A DNA stretch of 64,000 bases from NCBI GenBank assembly GCA_020137815.1, contig CM035362.1:5494008-5558007 (forward strand), given 5' to 3'. The notes under the pieces were generated by a model. It worked only from the letters and a program-made list of their open reading frames with translations, did no database searches and was not told the DNA's origin. Positions within the stretch are counted from its first letter, which is position 1. Each line of letters starts with the position of its first letter. This document shows, piece by piece, positions 14,844 through 46,073 of this stretch. Made by a program: the position numbers and the translations under genes. Source of the DNA: Hormiphora californensis. Taxonomy: Eukaryota > Ctenophora > Tentaculata > Cydippida > Pleurobrachiidae.

Positions 14844-16990
14844 ACACACTCTGTAAGAAGGCAAAACCGCGAACAACCAAGCCCAAGAAGATCTCTGAAC
14901 CCTTCAAAAGAAAAGCAAGGAAAATTAAAACGAAACTACAGCTTGATCTGGATCCCTTGGAAAAGAAGCTATTACGAAACCAACTCATAGACAATGACGA
15001 AGAAATGAAACATGAGATCCTGCAGAACCTAGACCGTGGAGAAGAGAAGGCGGTTGATACGATTAAGGATAATCCTAGATTCTTCTACACTTACGTGAAG
15101 AAACGATCCAAAACTGCGTCATCCGTTGCCCCCCTAAGAAGAGTAGACGGCAGCCTTACAACAGAAAGTGCAGAAAAGGCACAACTGTTGCAGAACCAAT
15201 ATACCCGGGTGTTCAGTGACCCATCAAAGGTTGAAGTGAACGCCAGCCTCTCCTGGATTAAATCGGAACCAGAAGCTATCCTTGATGATTTTGACTTTAC
15301 CCCCGAGGATATCAAAGCTGCCCTGAAGGAAATCGACCCGTACGGCTCAGCACCCGACGGAGATATCCCTGCAAGGATACTTTATGAGTGCAGAGCACAG
15401 CTTGCCTACCCACTTTGGCTCCTTTGGAGAAGATCGATGGACAGTGAAACCATCCCCCCGTCTCTCAAAAATCAATACATTGTCCCAATATTTAAAAAAG
15501 GCGACAAGACTAACCCCGCCAACTATCGACCGGTATCACTAACGTCGAATATCATCAAGACGTTTGAGAGAGTGATGAGAAACCGTTTAGTTGACTTCCT
15601 TGAGGAGAGCAAAGTGTTTCCCGAATCGCAGCACGGTTTCCGCAAAAGAAGAAGCTGCCTTACCCAACTCATCGAGCATGTGGACTCAATACTCAAGGAA
15701 CTCAGAGAAGGAAATGAAGTCGATGTCATTTACGTCGACTATGCCAAAGCGTTCGATAAGGTTGATATAAATGTCCTCCTGGCCAAACTCGAACGGTATG
15801 GAATCCAAGGGAAAACCCTCAACTGGATACGGTGTTTCCTAACAAACAGATACCAAACAGTTGCTGTGGATGGAAAAAAGTCTTCGTGGGAAATAGTTCG
15901 AAGTGGTGTTCCACAGGGGACAGTACTTGGCCCTCCACTATTTATTCTTTATGTGGCAGATCTAAACTCCGCTGTCCTTAACTCAACCACGAAAACCCTG
16001 GCAGATGATACAAAACTGATTAAAGGGATCCAAACTGAAGATTCTCACACCCAACTACAAGAAGATCTTACGGAGGTAGGAAGATGGTCAAAAACAAACA
16101 ACATGAGCCTCAACGAAGATAAATTTGAAGTGCTACATTACACCCTCAACAAAACCTTCCTTCTAAAGCAACTGCCTTTCGTCGCTGAACTGGAGACGTA
16201 CTACACACCTGAAGGACTAGAAATCGAACCAAAGGAATGCGTTCGAGATCTAGGGATTCAGTTGTCAAATACCCTGTCTTGGGAAAACCAAATCGGAAAA
16301 ATGACCTCTGATGCTAGGCGGATAAGTGCGTGGGTTCTACGGGCGTTTAAGACCAGAGCCAAGAGAACAATGCTAATTCTCTACAAAAGCCTTGTACGCA
16401 GTAAGCTTGAGTACTGCTGTCCACTTTGGGACTCTCCCAAAATCTCCGATATCCAACAAGTTGAGACAATCCAAAGGAAATTCACAAAGAGGATCCAGGA
16501 TATGGGCAACTTAAACTATTGGGACCGCCTGAAGAGGCTGGGGATCCTCTCGCTTCAGCGAAGGCGAGAACGCTACTCCATCATCATGGTCTGGAAAATG
16601 GCCAACGGTGAAGCACCAAACAATATCGGGATCCGCTTTTACCAAAATAATCGTCTCGGACTACGAGCGGAGGTGCCAACGTGTCCCACTACCACACAGT
16701 CGTCGGTGGCCACGAAATTCCACAACTCCTTCGCTTCCAGAGCGACCCGACTATGGAACACTCTCCCAAGTGATGTGAACTCAGCCAAAAACCTCACTGC
16801 GTTCAAAGTACTTCTTGGGGAATGGTTGAAGAGGATGCCGGACAGACCCCCGGTACCTGGATATACCAGACAAAATAACAACTCAATTCTGGACTGGATA
16901 CTCCTTGTATCCAGGGAGGGGGAGGCTCTGTGAGGAGCTGACACCGGTACAGCATCTGTACGAAGCCATTTACAAGATTACAAGATTACA
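14844..16990 (+). mobile_element. 5'-truncated non-LTR retrotransposon (CR1/jockey-like LINE)
   Basis: One long reading frame with reverse transcriptase and a typical C-terminal region, followed by a short 3' UTR ending in a small tandem repeat (GATTACAA units at about 16970-16990). The frame opens just after the upstream telomere-like run and has no endonuclease domain, so the copy is probably truncated at its 5' end, which is usual for LINEs. It lies about 530 bp upstream of the GALNT start. Confidence 0.85.
14957..16933 (+). CDS. LINE ORF2 fragment: reverse transcriptase
   Basis: The frame is open from about 14844; 14957 is a TTG, and the first in-frame ATG is at 15005. No start is certain because the 5' end is missing. 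RT motifs appear in order: fingers IVPIFKKGDKTNPANYRPVS, then motif A YVDYAKAFDKVD (about residue 257), motif B SGVPQGTVLGP, and motif C LADD (about residues 348-351), where the family usually has YADD or FADD. The C-terminal part (KLEYCCPLWD, ATRLWNTLP) is typical of CR1/jockey-type LINEs and their relatives. The endonuclease is absent. The frame is intact over about 658 codons, so the insertion is probably fairly young. The protein would copy element RNA at a nicked target. Confidence 0.88.
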   Translation: MEKKLLRNQLIDNDEEMKHEILQNLDRGEEKAVDTIKDNPRFFYTYVKKRSKTASSVAPLRRVDGSLTTESAEKAQLLQNQYTRVFSDPSKVEVNASLSWIKSEPEAILDDFDFTPEDIKAALKEIDPYGSAPDGDIPARILYECRAQLAYPLWLLWRRSMDSETIPPSLKNQYIVPIFKKGDKTNPANYRPVSLTSNIIKTFERVMRNRLVDFLEESKVFPESQHGFRKRRSCLTQLIEHVDSILKELREGNEVDVIYVDYAKAFDKVDINVLLAKLERYGIQGKTLNWIRCFLTNRYQTVAVDGKKSSWEIVRSGVPQGTVLGPPLFILYVADLNSAVLNSTTKTLADDTKLIKGIQTEDSHTQLQEDLTEVGRWSKTNNMSLNEDKFEVLHYTLNKTFLLKQLPFVAELETYYTPEGLEIEPKECVRDLGIQLSNTLSWENQIGKMTSDARRISAWVLRAFKTRAKRTMLILYKSLVRSKLEYCCPLWDSPKISDIQQVETIQRKFTKRIQDMGNLNYWDRLKRLGILSLQRRRERYSIIMVWKMANGEAPNNIGIRFYQNNRLGLRAEVPTCPTTTQSSVATKFHNSFASRATRLWNTLPSDVNSAKNLTAFKVLLGEWLKRMPDRPPVPGYTRQNNNSILDWILLVSREGEAL

Positions 16991-17023
16991 AGGGTTAGGG
17001 TTGGGGTTTGGGTTGGGGTTAGG
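16991..17023. repeat. Telomere-like GGGTTAGGG run, right of LINE
   Basis: AGGGTTAGGG followed by TTGGGG and TTTGGG variants directly after the LINE 3' tail. Confidence 0.8.
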
Positions 17024-17524
17024 CCTTGACATTCCCTACCAGATAAACTTTGAATCAGCCAAAACGGTTGAGTGGTTTGGCGGTTAGAGCCATTTTAGTG
17101 AATCAACTTTTTTGGCAGCGCGCACCTGTAAACAGGCCTCCAAACACCCAGATCGTAACGGCGCCCGAGTTTGTTTCCTCTCACTTTTTTATTGAAAAAC
17201 GCTGCGGTTGCCTCTCCTCATCCGCTGTCGAAAGTAATTTAAAAAATTCATAAAATGTACATGCCGTGCACCGGGCACAGCGTGCATTGCACGTCACCCT
17301 GACCCAGGCTTTCTTCACCCTGACCCCTGAGCGGACCGGGAGAGCATACAAATTACAATGACTTTAGTAGAGGGGACATTGTTGAAGAAGAGGGTTTATG
17401 CTTTACCATTACAGATTTATTGTGATTTTCCGTGTTAAAATTAATCAACAATTTCCAAAGGAGTATGTTGAAAAGATGTAGTTAACGAAACTCTGCTCCC
17501 CACCACCACCGACTTCTTCTTAAA
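17024..17524 (+). promoter_or_regulatory. Region upstream of GALNT, promoter not resolved
   Basis: About 500 bp between the LINE and the GALNT start codon. No clear TATA box was found, so this is called upstream region only by position. It must contain the 5' UTR or part of it, unless a further non-coding exon lies upstream. Confidence 0.35.
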
Positions 17525-39271
<21,747 letters not shown>

Positions 39272-39604
39272 AAGGGACTGTCTCCGTTAGAGTTATTGTA
39301 TGTCAGAGGGTAGTTTGTGAATTGTGATATTGAGCGTGGGTTGTTGAGATTCAGGGATCAATACATCATAGGGTTTCTGATATATCATGCTAAAGCTGGG
39401 GAGGCGGTCGCCATGGTATTTAGATCTCAGAATTTAGGTTGTCTTACTTTAGCCAAGAACATTATTAGATGCACCTGGGTATTCTTTTAATGCAGTATTG
39501 AGCTTGATATGAGTGCAGTTTGATATTATGTCAATGTGTGTGTGAATATTTATTTTGGTATATTGTTGTGTGAGATGTTGTGTAGTGTCTGGTTGTAATA
39601 TAAT
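39272..39604 (+). other. GALNT 3' flank
   Basis: Presumed 3' UTR and downstream sequence; no AATAAA seen near the stop. T/G-rich toward the Gypsy insertion. Confidence 0.45.
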
Positions 39605-39635
39605 CTGTATGGCGGCGCCATACCCTATTTGATTC
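39605..39635 (+). mobile_element. Left half of a small inverted-repeat element, split by Gypsy
   Basis: CTGTATGGCGGCGCCATACC followed by CTATTTGATTC equals the first half of the 56-bp element at 56057-56112 read on the minus strand. The other half lies at 55287-55314, beyond the Gypsy block. Confidence 0.8.
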
Positions 39636-40021
39636 TGTTGTATAGTCACAGTTGTCGTTCTGTCTGTAGTTGTCCTCTCACTCTCACTGTGGTAGTCATG
39701 GTAGTGCTCAGTATGTTGCCTAAGCAACGACTGATCACTGACATGAATACACCAAACAACAAACATGACGGCGTGACGTGTGGATCGGTATTCGGAGGAC
39801 GTGGCGTACTGCATTGGTGATAAGCGTATTGTTATTGAGATGACGAGTTGTTATGTCTACGGATGAGCTACGGAGGAACGATAGATGACGTAGAGGAGAA
39901 CTATAAAAGAAGACAAGCATTCTCTTTTCTTTATTCCGATATATATTCCAATTTATATTCTCGTTCCCAAAACCCTTCACCGAGAGTCGTTACGTGTTTC
40001 ACCCTATACGCGGTTACTTCA
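39636..40021 (+). repeat. Gypsy copy 1 5' LTR
   Basis: Starts TGTTGTATAGTC and ends GGTTACTTCA (TG...CA). Contains a TATA box (CTATAAAAG at 39901-39909) with TGACGT motifs just upstream, so it should drive transcription from about 39930. Confidence 0.92.
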
Positions 40022-40023
40022 AT

Positions 40024-40041
40024 TGGAGCCTGATACGAATA
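40024..40041 (+). promoter_or_regulatory. Gypsy primer-binding site
   Basis: TGGAGCCTGATACGAATA starts 2 bp after the LTR. TGG pairs with a tRNA 3' CCA end. The tRNA species is not identified. Confidence 0.75.
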
Positions 40042-40344
40042 ATCCGTGTTTGAGGACCAGTGCTTTTGAGGACTGAGGAGCTTTTCTCGGGGAGTTCCAG
40101 TACACGTTCCAGTTTCCTGCAACCCTACTACCTTCATACCCGGTCAGTTCCAGTCAACCCTTGTTCCTGATTTTGCAGACAACTAGTTCCAGTTCTCCTT
40201 TGGGGACATCTCAGTTCCGGGTTCCTGTTCTTCATTCCAGGTCCCGGCGGTTCTTGAACCCAAGTTACCTCTCTTCGTGAGAGGAGGGTTCGGCGAGTTC
40301 CTTCGGGAACCTACGCCCCCTGCTCGAGCTCAGGTTTAGCTCGA
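40042..40344 (+). promoter_or_regulatory. Gypsy leader with GTTCC motifs and UUCG hairpins
   Basis: About eight GTTCCAG/GTTCCTG-like motifs occur between 40093 and 40305. Two hairpins lie near the end: CCTCTC-TTCGT-GAGAGG (about 40267-40284) and GTTCC-TTCG-GGAAC (about 40290-40304). A packaging, dimerisation or translation role is possible but not shown. Confidence 0.6.
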
Positions 40345-41367
40345 ATGACAATTGACGAAGAAATAAATGACGTAAAATCAAGCCAAAAACCCAAGCCGAA
40401 AACTCATGACGAAAACCCCCAATTGAAAGCCGAAAACACCAGCCAAGTACTTTCAGAATTGTTAAAAACTCTTGCCGTGAACAATGCTAAATTTCCATTT
40501 TACAAAAAAGGTGACAATTTCATTAGATTTGGCGAAAGATTTGAAGAAGTTTTCCAAATGTCCGGTATTTCAGACAAAAGAATTAAGCCCTTGGTATTAC
40601 AATATGTTGATGACACAACGTATGAAATTTTGAAAAATGTTTACATACCCAAAACAATAGAGAATAGTGTAACGGAGGTAATGGAAATATTTGTAACAGC
40701 CATGTGTAACCCCTTGTCTTCGGCTAGCCTTACAAAAAGTCAGCTGTACGATACTAAGCAGAATCAAGGAGAATCAGTAGATGATTTTATTGCTAGGATT
40801 AGAGAAGTTGTTTCGATTTCGGGTCTGCACACTGATAAAGAAGAGGTTATGACAATTATGTTAATGAAAGGTTTGTCGAATACAAGAATTAAGAGAAAAG
40901 TAGCGGTAAACATGGACAAAGGTTTTGAAGAGATAGTTTTAATGTTGAGAGAATTGGTAGCAGTTGATAAAATAGTTTTTGGAGACAATGATTCCATTAA
41001 TACCCCAGTACTAACAGTAGGTAATAGTTCTGAAGAAGACAAAGTTGAACTACATAGACACAGAGGACGAGATAGATTCAGAAGTGGTGAGAATAGTAGA
41101 CGTGGAAGAGATAGATATAATAGATCTAACAGCAGAGGTAGATACAATAGATCCAATAGCAGAGGCCGATATAATAGATCTAATAGCAGAGGCAGGTTTA
41201 ACAGATCGAATAGCAGAGGTCGATATGATAGTAGGAATAACAATAGAAATCGATATGATAGATCATACAGTAGAGAACGGAATAACCAAAAGTATAGGTG
41301 CTATAATTGTGGAGATAGTAGTCATTTTGCAAGAAATTGTACTAGTAGGAGGCGTAATTTAAACTAA
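40345..41367 (+). CDS. gag: Gypsy copy 1 Gag
   Basis: 340 aa from ATG at 40345 to TAA. The nucleocapsid-like C-terminus has several RYNRSNSRG repeats (about 250-295), then a CCHC zinc knuckle CYNCGDSSHFARNC (about 319-332). The N-terminal 240 aa are capsid-like helical sequence (for example QNQGESVDDFIARIREVV). Gag packages the element RNA in cytoplasmic particles. The stop is preceded directly by a -1 slippery heptamer, so a fraction of ribosomes should continue into pol. Confidence 0.92.
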   Translation: MTIDEEINDVKSSQKPKPKTHDENPQLKAENTSQVLSELLKTLAVNNAKFPFYKKGDNFIRFGERFEEVFQMSGISDKRIKPLVLQYVDDTTYEILKNVYIPKTIENSVTEVMEIFVTAMCNPLSSASLTKSQLYDTKQNQGESVDDFIARIREVVSISGLHTDKEEVMTIMLMKGLSNTRIKRKVAVNMDKGFEEIVLMLRELVAVDKIVFGDNDSINTPVLTVGNSSEEDKVELHRHRGRDRFRSGENSRRGRDRYNRSNSRGRYNRSNSRGRYNRSNSRGRFNRSNSRGRYDSRNNNRNRYDRSYSRERNNQKYRCYNCGDSSHFARNCTSRRRNLN

Positions 41368-41408
41368 TCGCGGGCCGCGATAGAAACACAATTTTAAATG
41401 TGCGGCCC
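41358..41408 (+). promoter_or_regulatory. -1 ribosomal frameshift signal between gag and pol
   Basis: T TTA AAC at 41358-41364 (gag codons TTA AAC) fits X XXY YYZ. After a 7-nt spacer that includes the gag TAA, GGGCCGC (41372-41378) pairs with GCGGCCC (41402-41408) around a 23-nt loop. A -1 slip gives exactly the pol frame, which is open from 41358. Confidence 0.83.
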
Positions 41409-44400
41409 GATAAAACGAATATGTCGAAAGTTATAGTTAATGGCTACTGTTATAAAACTTCAGCAAACTTTTTGATAGACACAGGTGCTTGTGTGAGTTT
41501 AGTTTCTACTTCTTTTGTTCAAAAATTAGGTTATGAACACAAAATTGAACCTTGTTCGAAAATTATTGCTGGTTTGGACAACAAACCTGTTCCCTGTAGA
41601 GGACAAATAAAATTAGAAATTTCAATTGCGAGAACCCTAGCTAGAGAAATATTCATAGTTTGTGATTATGTTGAAAATGAGTTTTTAATCGGTACAGATA
41701 TCATGAAATTATTGGACATGTCAATAAATTTTAGTAGAAAAATGGTTAGTACAACACATGGGAAAGTTTCATTCACAGACCAACCTTTCTTCCTTTCTAG
41801 AAGCACACGAGCCAGGTGTTACAAAACCCAAACAATTCCGGCTAACACTGCAAAATTTGTTAAATGTAAATTCCAGTCACCTAATCCAAACAAAAATTTT
41901 GAGGTCATAATTGAGCCATTTTACAAATTTATGATTAAGAAGAATGTTTTGATTTCCCCTAGTTTGTCATACACTGCTGGTAATAAAGTTTATGTACATT
42001 GTACCAATGTTATGCCATATGATATCCCTGTATACCAAAACCAAACAATAGCTAAATTAGATCCTTTCGCCCGACCTAATAGAGGTCTTAGTAATGTTCA
42101 TGCTTTAAAAAGCAGAAATAAAACAGATGATGAGTGGGAGATAGATGCACATACGAATTTAAAACGATTGGAAAATTCCGTTTCGATTGAAGAAACTATT
42201 GAGAATGGTAAATGGGCCGATATAGAGAAATTATACCAAGAGTTAAAAGTAGATGAGATGAAGATTTCAAGTAGTGAGAGAGAACAGCTAAAGAGAATGT
42301 TGCATTTATACTCACATTGTTTTAGCCGGGACAGACATGATTTAGGAAAGTGTTCGTTTTATGAAGCTACAATAGATTTAAAACGCGATTACGTCGAGAA
42401 GTGGGTGCCTAGCAGACCAGTTAGTTATAACTTAGAAAAGCACATGGATGAAGAGTTAGAGGATATGTTAAAAGGTGACCAAATTACCCCTTGTCAATAT
42501 AGTAAATGGAATTCGGCTGTATTCCTTGTTGAGAAAAGTAACAAAACAAGTTCTCAGTATAGATTTGTGCAAGATTGTAGAGCTTTAAATTCGCAGGCCA
42601 TACAAGATCAATACGAATTACCAAAAATTAACCACGTTCTAGATAAAATGAGGGATACTAAATATTTGAGTAGTTTTGACTTTACTTCCAGTTTTTGGCA
42701 ATTGCCCCTCGAAAAACGTAGTCAATCCCTAACCGCTTTTACTTACAAACATTCACGTTACATGTGGAAACGTATGGTACAAGGCCAAACTAGTTCTAGT
42801 GCCCAATTCAGTAGAATGATATCCCAACTTTTTGCCAAAGTTCCTTTTAGTTCCCTTGTTTTCTATATCGATGATTTGCTCTTAGGTAGCAACACAGTTC
42901 AGGAGCACCTAACTCGATTAAAATTTGTTTTTGATAGATTAACTTTTGCTAATATGAAGCTTAACCCCAAAAAGACAACCTTGTTTGCTAGTTCAGCTAA
43001 ATTTTTGGGCCATACTCTAACTGAAAATGGTATTTCTGTAGATGAAAATAAAACAAAAGCTATTATGACAATTCAAGCCCCCAAAACTGTGAAACAGTTA
43101 CAAAAATTTCTTGGTACTATGAATTGGAATAGGTCATTTATCCCTAATTATGCAAAAATAACTAGGCCATTGTATGATATGTTAGAGAAAAACAAACCAT
43201 TTGAATGGACTATTGAGTGTCAAAAGTCATTTGAAAATTTAAAAGCAGCACTTTGTTCTTCCTCTACCCTTGCTATCCCTGATTTAAACAGTGAATTTAT
43301 TGTCAGTATAGATTCTTCTAAGCGAGGTCAAGGAGCTTGCCTACAGCAAATTCAAAACGGGAAACGTCGCATAATTAGTTACTGGAGTAGATCTGTCTCT
43401 AAAGCCCACCAGAAATATGGTGCCACAAAATTAGAATTTCTAGGACTACATGGTGCCCTCATGCACTGGAAAATGTATCTATTAGCTGCACCCAAAGTTA
43501 ATATTGAGACAGATTGCAAAGCTCTGTTATCTTTTGACCGTGTTTTTAGTAAGGAGAACAGTTTTATGCAAAAACGTCTTGCTGATTTGGCTTCATTTAA
43601 TCTGGTAATAAAACACTGTAGTGGTACTTCGTCCGAAATTAGCATGCCCGATTTTCTTAGCCGTTGGTCGTATGGGTCAATCAAGACCAAAGAGTCAGGT
43701 ACACAAACTGATACAATAACTAAAGTTTTAAGCCAAAAATTAGTGCCATCGAATGATGAACAAACTGAGATAGTCAAATTAGATGAAATAAAACTAGAGA
43801 CCAAGAAGGACTCAAATCTCAAACGAGTGTTAGAGTGGTTAAAAAGTGGCGAGAAACCTAATAATTTTAGTCATCGGAGTGAGCCTAATGAACTATGTCA
43901 TTATTTCAAAAATTTTGAGTTTTTAAAGATAAAAGATGATGTTATTTATAGAAGGTGGGTCGATCCAAAAAATTCAAAAAATTTTAAGTTTCTAATAGTT
44001 GTCCCTGATTCCCTTGTTGAAAGAATAATGTTTAACTGTCACAGTACATTTGAAGGATGCCATAGTGGTGTTGAAAACACAATATCTAGGATTTTAAAGA
44101 ACTACTATTTTTATAATTATAAGGAGGAAGTTAAATTATTTACAGATAGTTGTCTCGTTTGTGCCCGAACTAAACAACCTAAAGCCTACCTTAGAGCTCC
44201 GCTAAAACCCATTGTGTACACTGAATTCAATCAAAATATTTCAATTGACCATTTAATTCCAAGCACAACACCCACACCTAGAGGGAATATTGCATTGCTA
44301 GTTATTGTCGATTCATTTACTAATTACACTGTTGCCGTGCCGGTTAAGTCTACTGGAACACAAGCCACAATAAGTGCTCTTATGGAGCATTGGTTCTTGA

Positions 44401-46073
44401 AATTCGGTTTTCCTCGTTCTATTAGCCATGATTTAGGCACAGGATTTACTTCGGCGTTGTGGAAATCTATTTTAAAAGCCTTTGATATCAAAGATATCAA
44501 AACAACTCCCAAATTTTCACAAAGTAACGGTAAGGCCGAGAGTGCAAATAAGAAAATAAATCAATGTTTTAGATCTCTTCTTAAAGCTAATGATTGGAAA
44601 AATTATGATATTTATATAAAGTATGTCGTTTTTAGCCTAAATAATCTCGTCTGTGCTCGGACAAAAACTTCCCCGAACTTTTTAGTATTTGGGCGTGATC
44701 TTACTATGCCGAGTGATTTATATGTAGAAAATGACACACGTATAGATGAAATTCAAGACATGAGTCAGGATGATATAAACAAACAACATGCGTACCAATT
44801 ACATAAGAAAATTTCCCAATTAGTTAAAAATACCCAACATGTTGCACAACAAAGGGCTAGATATATGTGTTCAGAATACGATAAGAAAATTAAAGGTCCC
44901 TATTTTAAAGCTGGTGATTTAGTTATGTATCAAAATATATGGCCAAAACATAAATATTCGGTACGTTGGAAAGGTCCTTACAAAATTGTTGAAAAATTGA
45001 ATGACTGGAATTACATAATTGAGTTAGAGAAAAACGAAAATAAAGTTGTTAGCATCTCGAAATTAAAAAAGTACAATCCCAACAAATACCATCACTACAG
45101 ACAGACACAACAGACAGATACAGCTAATAACGATTTACCAAACACAATGTTCACATTCTTACCGCCTAGACGAAGTAACCGATTAGCAGCCCAGGTACCT
45201 ACAACTACACGGGTAAGACCAAACTCAACCACTGAATCAGAAGGTGAAACACCTGGTCCGGCTCTCGTTCCTAATATTACATTCAATGATCAGGTGGAGA
45301 TAGCAGAACGATCAGATACAGGTGATGACACTCCGATTTCCTATGTTCCTACTGATCCGAATGCAAGTGCGACAACTACAGTCACTGAAGAGTCAGAAAT
45401 GGAGGAACCTAGTGATCAAGAAACGGAAGCTGAGGCACTCCCTAGGTCGGCGGAATCAAGTTCCGCGGCAGCTGAGGAGAGCCCGAGTGGTGATGGTGGT
45501 ACTGGCGATGTAGCTGGTACTGGTGGTACTACTGCAGAAGGTGGTACTGGTGCTGGTACTAGTGGTACTACTGCTGAGGGTGGTGCTGGTACTAGTGGTG
45601 CTACTGATGATGGTGCTGGTACAGGTGGTCCTACTGCTGAGGGTGGTGCTGACGATGGTGCTGGTACTAGTGGTGCTACTGGAGATGGTGCTGGTACAGG
45701 TGGTCCTACTGCTGAGGGTGGTGCTGACGATGGTGCTGGTACTAGTGGTGCTACTGGAGATGGTACTGGTACTGGTGACGGTGGTGCTGGTCCTGGACAG
45801 CGGACTGGTGGAGTAGAGGACATCGAGCCTTTCTTTCTCGAAAAGGACCGGTTTGGCAACCCTAAGGTGCCTAGGAAGATCCGGTTGCAACTCGAGGAAA
45901 GGGAAAAAGCGATGAAGGCGGCCAAACGTGCGAGAAAGGCACGTGGTGCGGTCCCAAGTGCAGCTACGACAGGCGAGTCTAGCTCAGCCGAGAGTTCTAG
46001 GGAGGTACGACGGCCTGGTCTGAGGCCTAATCCTAAAAAGAGGACTCTTTTTGGTAACCCCTTGAAGAAGTAG
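41400..46073 (+). CDS. pol: Gypsy copy 1 Pol: protease, RT, RNase H, integrase
   Basis: Numbered from the GTG at 41400; the frame is open from 41358 and is probably entered by -1 frameshift, so this is not a true start. Protease active site DTGA at 27-30. RT with YIDD at 489-492. RNase H begins near residue 635 (SIDSSKRGQGA). Integrase zinc ligands are H881, H888, C918 and C921, and the D,D35E triad is D950, D1011 and E1047 with exactly 35 residues between the last two. After the integrase comes a roughly 330-aa tail: acidic Ser/Thr/Glu-rich, then a Gly/Thr/Ala repeat (about 1360-1465), then a basic end with KKRTLFGNPLKK. The tail has no motif I recognise; nuclear targeting by its basic end is an inference. 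Confidence 0.93.
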   Translation: MRPDKTNMSKVIVNGYCYKTSANFLIDTGACVSLVSTSFVQKLGYEHKIEPCSKIIAGLDNKPVPCRGQIKLEISIARTLAREIFIVCDYVENEFLIGTDIMKLLDMSINFSRKMVSTTHGKVSFTDQPFFLSRSTRARCYKTQTIPANTAKFVKCKFQSPNPNKNFEVIIEPFYKFMIKKNVLISPSLSYTAGNKVYVHCTNVMPYDIPVYQNQTIAKLDPFARPNRGLSNVHALKSRNKTDDEWEIDAHTNLKRLENSVSIEETIENGKWADIEKLYQELKVDEMKISSSEREQLKRMLHLYSHCFSRDRHDLGKCSFYEATIDLKRDYVEKWVPSRPVSYNLEKHMDEELEDMLKGDQITPCQYSKWNSAVFLVEKSNKTSSQYRFVQDCRALNSQAIQDQYELPKINHVLDKMRDTKYLSSFDFTSSFWQLPLEKRSQSLTAFTYKHSRYMWKRMVQGQTSSSAQFSRMISQLFAKVPFSSLVFYIDDLLLGSNTVQEHLTRLKFVFDRLTFANMKLNPKKTTLFASSAKFLGHTLTENGISVDENKTKAIMTIQAPKTVKQLQKFLGTMNWNRSFIPNYAKITRPLYDMLEKNKPFEWTIECQKSFENLKAALCSSSTLAIPDLNSEFIVSIDSSKRGQGACLQQIQNGKRRIISYWSRSVSKAHQKYGATKLEFLGLHGALMHWKMYLLAAPKVNIETDCKALLSFDRVFSKENSFMQKRLADLASFNLVIKHCSGTSSEISMPDFLSRWSYGSIKTKESGTQTDTITKVLSQKLVPSNDEQTEIVKLDEIKLETKKDSNLKRVLEWLKSGEKPNNFSHRSEPNELCHYFKNFEFLKIKDDVIYRRWVDPKNSKNFKFLIVVPDSLVERIMFNCHSTFEGCHSGVENTISRILKNYYFYNYKEEVKLFTDSCLVCARTKQPKAYLRAPLKPIVYTEFNQNISIDHLIPSTTPTPRGNIALLVIVDSFTNYTVAVPVKSTGTQATISALMEHWFLKFGFPRSISHDLGTGFTSALWKSILKAFDIKDIKTTPKFSQSNGKAESANKKINQCFRSLLKANDWKNYDIYIKYVVFSLNNLVCARTKTSPNFLVFGRDLTMPSDLYVENDTRIDEIQDMSQDDINKQHAYQLHKKISQLVKNTQHVAQQRARYMCSEYDKKIKGPYFKAGDLVMYQNIWPKHKYSVRWKGPYKIVEKLNDWNYIIELEKNENKVVSISKLKKYNPNKYHHYRQTQQTDTANNDLPNTMFTFLPPRRSNRLAAQVPTTTRVRPNSTTESEGETPGPALVPNITFNDQVEIAERSDTGDDTPISYVPTDPNASATTTVTEESEMEEPSDQETEAEALPRSAESSSAAAEESPSGDGGTGDVAGTGGTTAEGGTGAGTSGTTAEGGAGTSGATDDGAGTGGPTAEGGADDGAGTSGATGDGAGTGGPTAEGGADDGAGTSGATGDGTGTGDGGAGPGQRTGGVEDIEPFFLEKDRFGNPKVPRKIRLQLEEREKAMKAAKRARKARGAVPSAATTGESSSAESSREVRRPGLRPNPKKRTLFGNPLKK

